Of a DNA stretch of 6,168 bases, positions 1 to 6,112 are shown piece after piece. Position numbers and translations under genes: made by a program. How positions within the stretch are numbered: position 1 is the first letter of the stretch; every line of letters starts with the position of its first letter. Origin of the DNA: CAYSCW01 sp964449165 (GTDB lineage: Bacteria > Acidobacteriota > Aminicenantia > Aminicenantales > Aminicenantaceae); NCBI GenBank assembly GCA_964449165.1, contig CAYVAT010000074.1, positions 1 through 6,168 on the forward strand. Direction: 5' to 3'. A model generated the notes under the pieces. The model was given only the letters and a program-made list of their open reading frames with translations. It did no database searches and was not told where the DNA came from.

Positions 1-572
1 TCGTTGGTGTTTTAAGAAGAGGAGGAATCGCTGCTTATCCCACAGATACATTCTATGGTTTAGGAGTCAATTGTTACCGAGAAAAGGTTGTGGAGAAGCT
101 CTATTGCCTTAAGAAAAGGGAATATGACAAGCCTATTTCTCTTGTTGTTTCTGATGTGGCTATGGCGAGAGGTGTCTGTGTGAATATTCCTCCTTCATTT
201 GAAGAAATGGCCAAGTCTTTCTGGCCCGGACCTCTGACCTTAGTCCTCAAAGCGTCATCCAGACTCCCTTCCATCCTGTTGGGCGAGGATGGCTCCATAG
301 GGATTAGACTGCCCGATTTTTTTTGGCTTAGGGAGCTGATCAGGAGAGCCGGTTTTCCTCTGACAGCTACCAGTGCCAATATTTCAGGAGAGAGAGAGAT
401 CTCCCAGCCCGGCAAAGTCATAGAGATTTTTGAAGGGAAGGTGGATCTTATCGTGAATGGAGGGATAACTCCAGGCCGGTTACCTTCAACCGTGGTCGAC
501 TTGACTTCAGAAAAGCCCAAGATAATCCGTGAAGGAGCCTTACTTTCCTCCAAGCTCAGCTCATATCTTTAG
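1..572 (+). CDS. tsaC: L-threonylcarbamoyladenylate synthase, TsaC/YrdC/Sua5 family (5' end outside window)
   Basis: Cytoplasmic enzyme that makes threonylcarbamoyl-AMP from threonine, bicarbonate and ATP, the first step of the universal t6A37 modification of ANN-decoding tRNAs. The first complete codon is at base 3, and 189 residues are visible before the TAG at 570-572. The N-terminal family signature YPTDTFYGLG is at visible residues 12-21. The KxR nucleotide-binding motif is K37-x-R39 followed by KP (43-44). WPGPLT lies at 74-79, GIRLPD at 100-105, the SAN motif (S124, N126) in TSANISG, and PSTVVD at 161-166, then REGA at 176-179. Stand-alone TsaC proteins are about 190-210 residues, so probably only some 10-20 N-terminal residues are missing. 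There is no room for a C-terminal Sua5 domain, so this is the short TsaC type. A GTG at 90 is an internal valine codon, because conserved motifs lie upstream of it. The gene converges on the minus-strand operon with 8 bases between stops. Confidence 0.95.
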   Translation, partial: VGVLRRGGIAAYPTDTFYGLGVNCYREKVVEKLYCLKKREYDKPISLVVSDVAMARGVCVNIPPSFEEMAKSFWPGPLTLVLKASSRLPSILLGEDGSIGIRLPDFFWLRELIRRAGFPLTATSANISGEREISQPGKVIEIFEGKVDLIVNGGITPGRLPSTVVDLTSEKPKIIREGALLSSKLSSYL

Positions 573-580
573 TCCTCTTT

Positions 581-1606
581 TCAGAGAACAAACTCCATTC
601 CTTCTGATGCGATGTTGAACCCCCTTTTCTCCACTTCTTTTCTGGCTTCTCTCTCAGGGTCAAGAACCAAGTTGGTGTGATTGAGATGAGTAAAATATAT
701 TTTTGTCTTTCCTCTACTTGCTACATCTTCAAGAGTTTTGATGCTGTCTTGGATGAAAGGATGGCCGATTCGGGAAAGATCCCGCCCAGGGAGCTCTCGA
801 GGACTGTAGAATGTTCCATCCAGAAGAGCGATGTCGACTTTTTTGACTTCTTTGACTATGGAACGATTCCAGGCCTCCCAGCCTTGGATATCAGGGATGT
901 AAAGGAGCGATTTTTTGGGCCCGCAGATAACAAAGCCGAGTGTGTCCGTGTATTCATTCCGATGAGGAACCTGATAGCCGATCGCTGAAATTCTTGGAGT
1001 GAGATCTGCTCTTTGGTCATAAGAGAGAGTATGGATAGCAATATTTTCCAGACTGACCAGTTGACTCCAGGGGCCGTTGTGGGAAAGGAAATCCTTCATC
1101 TGAGAAGAACAGTAGACTGGTAACCTATAAGTAGAAACAGCTTCATACCCGAAAAATATCAATCCCGTATAATGTCCGATATGAGCATGGGTAAGCAGAA
1201 CACCATCAGGCACCCTCTTGGAATCTGCTTTCTTAAGATTCAACGTGTTGCAGACAATATTGTTTTGGAGTCTTATATCGGGGGTGGCGTCGAGGAGGAA
1301 AAATTTTTCTTCTTTCAGATCCACAATAGCCAAGGAAGAGATGAGGCGGGAAAGGGATGGCTTCTTCCATGCCCGCAGACAATTCTGGCAATAGCAGCCA
1401 AAATGAGGAATCCCTCCATCCTGAGCCGTTCCTAACACCTTGACTAAAACATCGCTCTTTTCTTTTCCTTTTCCCGGTTGGCCATAGAGTGCTGAGCGCT
1501 TCTCAAAAGGAAGAAGCACACTGGCTGCGCTTCCGATACATGTGGATAAAAATGCTCTTCTCTGCATCATTAATGATAGACGAAACCAAGAAGGATAAAG
1601 AATCAC
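581..1606 (-). CDS. Exported PqqB-like metallo-beta-lactamase-fold hydrolase, substrate unknown
   Basis: Resembles PqqB within the metallo-beta-lactamase fold. In 341-residue numbering it has VLGTAQDGG (57-65), a C-x-C-x2-C cluster (C71, C73, C76) that carries a structural zinc in PqqB/PhnP-type proteins, ATPDIRLQ (107-114), THAHIGH (H140, H142, H145), VPH (H215), PD (D239), LLDGTF (261-266), GHP (H282) and THLNHTN (306-312). The usual HxHxDH aspartate is glycine (G144). The N-terminus has a Tat-like leader: QRRAFLS at 15-21, then a short hydrophobic stretch to about 34, so it is probably exported. The GTG start at 1606 overlaps the metG stop as GTGA; an in-frame ATG pair at 1570/1567 would put the twin arginines almost at the N-terminus. 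Neither start has a good Shine-Dalgarno. It is the last gene of the operon. No other PQQ genes are nearby, so I do not infer PQQ synthesis. The fold is sure; substrate and start are not. Confidence 0.87.
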   Translation of the reverse strand: MILYPSWFRLSLMMQRRAFLSTCIGSAASVLLPFEKRSALYGQPGKGKEKSDVLVKVLGTAQDGGIPHFGCYCQNCLRAWKKPSLSRLISSLAIVDLKEEKFFLLDATPDIRLQNNIVCNTLNLKKADSKRVPDGVLLTHAHIGHYTGLIFFGYEAVSTYRLPVYCSSQMKDFLSHNGPWSQLVSLENIAIHTLSYDQRADLTPRISAIGYQVPHRNEYTDTLGFVICGPKKSLLYIPDIQGWEAWNRSIVKEVKKVDIALLDGTFYSPRELPGRDLSRIGHPFIQDSIKTLEDVASRGKTKIYFTHLNHTNLVLDPEREARKEVEKRGFNIASEGMEFVL

Positions 1607-3537
1607 CTCACTTTGGCACCGGTGGGAACATCCTTATCGAAGAAGGAAATAGTGGCTTTGCCCTCCACCTCAGCCGCCAGGATCATTCCTTGGGATTCGA
1701 CTCCTCTTATCACGGCCGGTTTCAAGTTGGCGATCACAGGGAGCTTTTTCCCCGTCAATTCTTGGGGAGAATAAACATCGCCAATTCCAGCCACCATGGT
1801 TCTTTTCTCTGTCCCGATATCCACTTTAAGCTTGATGAGTTTTTCGGTTCCTTCCACTTTTTCAGCTTCCACGATTTCACCGACTCTGAGATCCATTTTC
1901 TTGAATTCGTCGAAGGTCACATATTCCATTTTCTCCTCCTTTTGGCTTGAGACCATCTGTAATGCCTCTTCCTTGAGGAAATCTTTAAGGAAAACCCTGG
2001 GGAATAATGGAGAGGGCGTTTTTATCTCTTGATCCGGGCGGAGGCCTTCGAACTTTAATTCTTGAAAGGGTTGTTCCTGAATAGGCCTTTCTTCTCCCAG
2101 AAAATTCCAGGCTTTTTGTGCTGATTCAGGCATAACAGGATAGAGAAAGTAGCATATTACTCGTATGGCCGAAGCAGCCTGGAAAAGGATTCTGGCCAGT
2201 CTTTTTCTCTTGGTTTTATCTTTAGCTATATTCCAGGGTTCGTTTGCTGCCAGATATCTATTGATCGAATTTATATAGGCCCAGATTTCCTCCAAGGCAC
2301 GATTAATAGAATATTCTTCATAATAATCAATGAGCCTCTTTTTCAACTTTTCGTATTCCAGGCGAAGATTTTCGTCCTCTTCCTCCTCTTCCCCGATTTC
2401 CTCAAATTTTCCCTTGAAGTAGTTCTGGATCATGGTCAGAGTGCGCTGGATAAGATTTCCCAGGTCATTGGCCAGGTCAGAGTTGACCCGGTGAATAAAA
2501 CCTTCGTGGGAGAAATTTCCGTCCAGGCCGATGGGAATCTCTCGCAGCAAAAAATAACGCAAAGGATCTGCTCCGAAGGTGTTGAGGATGAGGTAGGGAT
2601 CGAGGACATTGCCCTTGGACTTGGACATCTTCGTCTCATCTCTCAGCCACCAACCGTGTCCAAAAACTGTTCGGGGCAGAGGAAATTCTGCGGCCATCAG
2701 AAAAACTGGCCAGAAAATCGCATGAAACCTGAGAATGTCTTTTCCTATGAGGTGAATATCGGCTGGCCAGAACTTCTGGAACCGGGCTTGATTCCAATCA
2801 TAGCCAACGCCGGTAAGATAATTGTGGAGAGCATCAAACCAGACATAGATGGTATGATCGGAATCTTCGGGTACAGGAATACCCCACTTGACAGTAGTTC
2901 GGGTGATGCTCAAGTCCTTGAGTCCCTGACGAACGAAGCTGACCACCTCGTTCATCCGGCTGGGGGGACGGACAAAGTCAGGATTCTCCTCGTAGAATCG
3001 AAGCAGTCGACTCTGGTAAGCGGATAGCTTGAAGAAATAACATTCCTCAGATACCACTCCTGCTTTTTTTCCACAGTCAGGGCAAATTTTATAGCCATCT
3101 TCCTCCAGGGGGACATCTTCAGGAAGGAAGTTTTCATCAGAAACACAATACCAGCCCTTATAGATGCCTTTGTGGATATCCCCTTTATCCATCAATTTCT
3201 GGAATATCTTCTGTACACCTTTTTCGTGGAAGGGCTGGGTTGTTCGGATAAAAAAATCATAGGCAATATTTAAATCTTGCCAGAGAGACTTGAATCTACC
3301 CACAACCTGATCTGCCAGTTCTATGGGCTTCAGTCCCTTCTTTGCTGCTGCCTTTTCCACTTTCTGGCCATGCTCGTCTGTTCCGGTGAGGAAAAAGACT
3401 TCCCTTCCTAAAAGCTTTTTGAAGCGTGAGATGGCATCGGCAATAATTGTGGTGTAGGCATGGCCGATATGCGGAACATCGTTGACATAATAGATGGGGG
3501 TCGTGATGTAGAAGCCTTTCTTAGAGCTCTCTGCCAC
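1603..3537 (-). CDS. metG: Methionyl-tRNA synthetase with C-terminal tRNA-binding domain
   Basis: Class I aminoacyl-tRNA synthetase (EC 6.1.1.10), charging initiator and elongator tRNA-Met in the cytoplasm. Numbering here starts at the TTG at 3543, giving 646 residues. The catalytic Rossmann domain has HIGH at 25-28, GTDEHG at 54-59, a zinc-knuckle insertion at about 130-170, FDALHNYLTG at 236-245, GKDILRFH at 267-274 and KMSKS at 305-309. The anticodon-binding helical domain follows (SDLANDLGN 355-363; LAANEPW 431-437). An OB-fold tRNA-binding domain (EMAPII/Arc1p type) fills about 542-646, the usual dimerising C-terminus of bacterial MetRS. The knuckle has C133, D136, C154 and C157, so one expected cysteine is Asp. 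An acidic run at 381-391 looks like a loop insertion. I prefer the GTG at 3537 (residue 3), which has AGGAGG at 3546-3551 with 8-base spacing; the TTG at 3543 would leave only 2. The start overlaps the folE 3' end by 17 bases. Confidence 0.96.
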   Translation of the reverse strand: MAESSKKGFYITTPIYYVNDVPHIGHAYTTIIADAISRFKKLLGREVFFLTGTDEHGQKVEKAAAKKGLKPIELADQVVGRFKSLWQDLNIAYDFFIRTTQPFHEKGVQKIFQKLMDKGDIHKGIYKGWYCVSDENFLPEDVPLEEDGYKICPDCGKKAGVVSEECYFFKLSAYQSRLLRFYEENPDFVRPPSRMNEVVSFVRQGLKDLSITRTTVKWGIPVPEDSDHTIYVWFDALHNYLTGVGYDWNQARFQKFWPADIHLIGKDILRFHAIFWPVFLMAAEFPLPRTVFGHGWWLRDETKMSKSKGNVLDPYLILNTFGADPLRYFLLREIPIGLDGNFSHEGFIHRVNSDLANDLGNLIQRTLTMIQNYFKGKFEEIGEEEEEDENLRLEYEKLKKRLIDYYEEYSINRALEEIWAYINSINRYLAANEPWNIAKDKTKRKRLARILFQAASAIRVICYFLYPVMPESAQKAWNFLGEERPIQEQPFQELKFEGLRPDQEIKTPSPLFPRVFLKDFLKEEALQMVSSQKEEKMEYVTFDEFKKMDLRVGEIVEAEKVEGTEKLIKLKVDIGTEKRTMVAGIGDVYSPQELTGKKLPVIANLKPAVIRGVESQGMILAAEVEGKATISFFDKDVPTGAKVR

Positions 3538-4129
3538 CGGCAAATCCTCCTCGAATCAAAGTTATGGCCTCTGAACGGGTGGCGCTGTGGGTACGAAAAG
3601 AGCCCCTCACTGCTGAAGTCACAGTCATAGATTTGGGCTTTTTTGCTCCCCTCATGGACATGCACATGTGTTCCGCTTCAATGACCACCATAACACCCAG
3701 CGGTTTGAGATGGTCGTTTATCAGATCAGCGATTTGCTTGGTCAATCTCTCCTGCACCTGAAGCCTGCGAGAAAGAATATCCACCACCCGCGCAATCTTA
3801 CTCAGTCCGACGATCCTTCCTCCTTTCGGAATATAAGCAACGTGGGCCACACCTGCAAAAGGGAGAAGATGATGTTCACACATGGAATAGAGAGGGATGT
3901 TCTTGATCAGAACCATCTCGTCATGTTTTTCTTCCTGGATCACCTGAAGTTGAGCTGCTGGGTCTTCTTGGATTCCTCCTAAAATTTCCGAAAACATATG
4001 AGCCACTCTGTGTGGAGTAGCCTTGAGCCCAGCTCTTTTCGGGTCTTCGGCGATACCCTCCAGAATCAGCTTTACACCCCTTTCGATTTTGTTTAGATTC
4101 ACTTTTTTCTCCTTCTTTTGACCAGGCAT
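3521..4129 (-). CDS. folE: GTP cyclohydrolase I (FolE, type I)
   Basis: Converts GTP to 7,8-dihydroneopterin triphosphate (EC 3.5.4.16), the entry step to folate and, through the same product, to queuosine-type 7-deazapurines. From the ATG at 4129 it is 202 residues, normal for the family. Key residues are all visible: RxGLKATPHRV (32-42), the zinc ligands C84 and H87 in CEHH and C156 in HMCM, with H86 and H154; VGLSKIARVV (107-116), QVQERLT (124-130) and the final GSFRTHSATRSE (176-187). The catalytic set looks complete. The frame stays open upstream to an ATG at 4204, but that start would overlap larC by 74 bases and add a Lys/Glu-rich tail that does not look conserved. The ATG at 4129 sits one base after the larC stop (TAA at 4131-4133), so re-initiation by terminating ribosomes is likely. 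The upstream GAGAGAAAG is only a weak Shine-Dalgarno. Confidence 0.95.
   Translation of the reverse strand: MPGQKKEKKVNLNKIERGVKLILEGIAEDPKRAGLKATPHRVAHMFSEILGGIQEDPAAQLQVIQEEKHDEMVLIKNIPLYSMCEHHLLPFAGVAHVAYIPKGGRIVGLSKIARVVDILSRRLQVQERLTKQIADLINDHLKPLGVMVVIEAEHMCMSMRGAKKPKSMTVTSAVRGSFRTHSATRSEAITLIRGGFAGGREL
3546..3551 (-). promoter_or_regulatory. Shine-Dalgarno AGGAGG that decides the metG start
   Basis: A perfect AGGAGG lies inside the last codons of folE. It is 8 bases upstream of the GTG at 3537 and only 2 bases from the TTG at 3543, which supports the GTG as the metG start. Its position inside folE implies translational coupling between the two genes. Confidence 0.7.
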
Positions 4130-4130
4130 T

Positions 4131-5342
4131 TTAGCTTTCTCTCTTGAGATTTCTTGGATTTTTTTGGGTTCTGCCCTCTTGGTGAGAAAACTCATCCTGG
4201 GCAAGCTGGATAACCTTTTTGAGAGGAAGGTTATTCTTTTTTGCCAGTTTCAGGCAGTCTGAAAATTCTGGCTGGATGTTAATCGCTTTCCCAGCAAGAG
4301 TGGCGATCTTGACCGATACCTTCTCTCCCAGGACTGCGACTTTAATTGATTTTCGTTCCAGAATCCTTCTTTCTACAGGGAAGTATCTCACTCCTATGGT
4401 GCTTGTCTCTTTGAAAACAGCTTCGATGAGAGCGTCTATTTTATCAATCTCTGCTAATAGGGTCAATTTAGTGGCCAGCCTGTTTTTCTTCATCACCACA
4501 GGCGTCAAAAACACGTCCAAGGCCCCTTGCTTGAAAGCTGTGTCAAAAAGAGCTCCCAGCACTTGAGGGGAGGAATCATCGATGTTAGCCTCTATCAAAA
4601 GGATTCTCTTATCCTGGTTAAGATGCCTCTCATCTCCATAAAAAACGCGGAGGATGTTAGGAAAGCGAGGGAAATTCTGCCTGCCTGCTCCACAGCCGAT
4701 TTTTTTATAGGAAAATTCAGGAAAGGAAATGAATCCTTTGGCCAGAGTGGAAACGATCGCAGCTCCAGTGGGAGTGACCAGTTCTTCTTCCGCCCAGGCT
4801 GAATAGACCGGAATGTCTTTGAGAAGTTCTGCAACAGCAGGGGGAGGGACAGGAAGAATGCCGTGAGAGCATTTCACCCAGCCCTTACCCAGATTCAGAG
4901 GAGAAGAATAAAGGGCCTTTATTTTGAGTGTCTCGGCAAGAAAACAAGTTCCCATGATATCGATGATGGCATCATCAGCACCCGCCTCATGGAGATGGGC
5001 CTCCTCGAATTTTCGGCCATGGGCCTTGGCTTCAGCTTCGAAGAGCTTTTTGAAAATGGCAAGAGCGTTCTTCTTGACTGAGGGAGAGAAGGGACTATCT
5101 TCGATGAGCGACTGGATATCCTTCCACTTTCGGGAGGTGTTTTTGCTTCTCTTCACCTTGACATCCACTTTAACGGCTCGGAGGGAAGCTCTTTTTGTCT
5201 CTTGAATGTGGATCTTGACCGGGAGCTCGAGCTCTGCCATTTTTTCCTTGAAAAGCGAAGATGGGACACCCAAATCAATCAGAGCTCCCAAGATCATGTC
5301 ACCGCTCAAGCCAGCCGAACCGTCAAAATAGGCGTAGCTCAT
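4131..5342 (-). CDS. larC: LarC, nickel insertion protein for the nickel-pincer nucleotide cofactor
   Basis: LarC (EC 4.99.1.12) inserts nickel into pyridinium-3,5-bisthiocarboxylic acid mononucleotide in a CTP-dependent reaction, giving the nickel-pincer cofactor of lactate racemase (LarA) and related racemases/epimerases. The protein is 403 residues, near the usual full length. It has the N-terminal signature YFDGSAGLSGDM (5-16), HLHEAGADDAIIDI (116-129), SSPLNLGKGWVKCSHG (146-161) followed by the PVPPPA segment, ELVTPTGA (187-194) and the C-terminal-domain signature ANIDDSSPQ (252-260) with GALDVFLTP (273-281) and MKKNR (284-288). In Lactobacillus plantarum larC is split and joined by programmed frameshifting; here one uninterrupted frame encodes both halves. 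The start is 6 bases after the sirtuin stop, with AAGGA at 5353-5357. LarA, LarB and LarE are not in the window, so the client enzyme is unknown. The last 20 or so residues are Lys/Arg-rich and look unconserved. Confidence 0.93.
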   Translation of the reverse strand: MSYAYFDGSAGLSGDMILGALIDLGVPSSLFKEKMAELELPVKIHIQETKRASLRAVKVDVKVKRSKNTSRKWKDIQSLIEDSPFSPSVKKNALAIFKKLFEAEAKAHGRKFEEAHLHEAGADDAIIDIMGTCFLAETLKIKALYSSPLNLGKGWVKCSHGILPVPPPAVAELLKDIPVYSAWAEEELVTPTGAAIVSTLAKGFISFPEFSYKKIGCGAGRQNFPRFPNILRVFYGDERHLNQDKRILLIEANIDDSSPQVLGALFDTAFKQGALDVFLTPVVMKKNRLATKLTLLAEIDKIDALIEAVFKETSTIGVRYFPVERRILERKSIKVAVLGEKVSVKIATLAGKAINIQPEFSDCLKLAKKNNLPLKKVIQLAQDEFSHQEGRTQKNPRNLKRES

Positions 5343-5348
5343 TTCGCT

Positions 5349-6107
5349 TTAATCCTTTCTTTCCTCAGATGCTGTTCTCAATCTCTCGTCGACCAGAGGT
5401 AGAACCTCTCCTGCTTTCCCTCTGAAAGAAAAATCCGCATAGGCTGAAAGGGGCGTGGCCGCGGGGTTGATCTCCACAATTTTAGCCCCAGCTTCAGAGG
5501 CTGAATAAGGAAGAGCCGCTGCAGGTTGGACAACTGCAGAAGTGCCCACCACAAACATCACTTCACAGCTTGAGCTCAACAGAAGACTTTTCTGAAGAAC
5601 AGAGGAAGGAAGAGACTCACCGAACCAGACTACATCAGGCCTCAGAAGCGCCCCGCACTCAGGGCATCGCGGGGGAATCTCATTCAACGGTGTCTGGTAA
5701 TTCTCACTAACAGATCCTTCCTCCGTACATCTGACTTTCCAGATGTTTCCGTGGAGTTCCAGGACATTTTTGGATCCGGCCTTCTGATGGAGGCCGTCAA
5801 CGTTCTGGGTAATGAGATGAAAAGAGGTAAAGACGCTCTCCCAGCTGGCGATCACTCTGTGTCCGGGATTGGGTTCTTTGGAGGCAATCAGGCCGCGTCG
5901 CCAGTCGTACCATTCCCAGACAAGCTTTGGATTTTGATGAAAAGCAGAAGGTGTGGCCAATTCCTCTGCTCTGTACTTCCTCCAGAGCCCATCCTCTCCT
6001 CGAAAAGTAGGAACTCCTGATTCGGCAGAAATGCCGGCTCCAGTGAGTACTGCCACACTCCGTGCGCTCCTGAGGAGATGGACTATAGCATCGATAGCTT
6101 CATTCAT
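5349..6107 (-). CDS. cobB: NAD-dependent protein deacylase, class III sirtuin (CobB/SIRT5-like)
   Basis: Sir2-family enzyme that removes acyl groups from lysine using NAD+, yielding nicotinamide and O-acyl-ADP-ribose. The 252-residue protein is typical in length. NAD-binding motifs are GAGIS (23-27), SGVPTFRG (30-37), QNVDGLH (101-107) and GTS (188-190) with NP (214-215); the catalytic His is H119 in ELHGN. Y67-x-x-R70 in WYDWRRG matches the Tyr/Arg pair that in SIRT5 and E. coli CobB recognises succinyl- and malonyl-lysine, so desuccinylase/demalonylase activity is inferred. The zinc module has C127, C148 and C151, but the fourth position is Glu (E130 in CTEEG); E. coli CobB also deviates in its first cysteine pair. 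Start ATG at 6107 is preceded only by a weak GAAG. It is the first complete gene of the operon, 6 bases upstream of larC. The name cobB is used in the general class III sense; nothing links it to cobalamin. Confidence 0.94.
   Translation of the reverse strand: MNEAIDAIVHLLRSARSVAVLTGAGISAESGVPTFRGEDGLWRKYRAEELATPSAFHQNPKLVWEWYDWRRGLIASKEPNPGHRVIASWESVFTSFHLITQNVDGLHQKAGSKNVLELHGNIWKVRCTEEGSVSENYQTPLNEIPPRCPECGALLRPDVVWFGESLPSSVLQKSLLLSSSCEVMFVVGTSAVVQPAAALPYSASEAGAKIVEINPAATPLSAYADFSFRGKAGEVLPLVDERLRTASEERKD
5353..5357 (-). promoter_or_regulatory. Shine-Dalgarno AAGGA for larC
   Basis: AAGGA lies 10 bases upstream of the larC ATG at 5342, inside the last codons of the sirtuin gene (TAA at 5349-5351). 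It supports the chosen larC start and coupling to the upstream gene. Confidence 0.5.
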
Positions 6108-6112
6108 GATTT

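Noticed and set aside
530..545. Short inverted repeat AAGG-AG-CCTT near the tsaC 3' end as a terminator
   Set aside because: The stem is 4 base pairs with a 2-base loop and no T-run, and it lies within coding sequence.
101..553. 150-codon open frame on the minus strand inside tsaC
   Set aside because: It is antisense to conserved tsaC motifs, has no recognisable domain or ribosome-binding site, and the tsaC frame explains the DNA.
1530..1550. Lipobox-like LSTC at residues 20-23 of the metallo-hydrolase
   Set aside because: Thr at -1 is not a normal lipobox residue and the Cys comes too soon after the twin arginines, before any full hydrophobic core.
1489..1950. 153-codon plus-strand frame across the metG/metallo-hydrolase junction
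   Set aside because: Antisense to two well-supported genes; His/Phe/Ser-rich translation typical of a shadow frame.
2491..3027. 178-codon open frame on the plus strand inside metG
   Set aside because: It runs antisense to the catalytic core of MetRS, its translation has no family-like motifs, and it reflects low stop density opposite a conserved gene.
4130..4204. Longer folE start at 4204
   Set aside because: It would overlap larC by 74 bases and add a non-conserved basic tail; the ATG at 4129, one base after the larC stop, gives normal FolE length.
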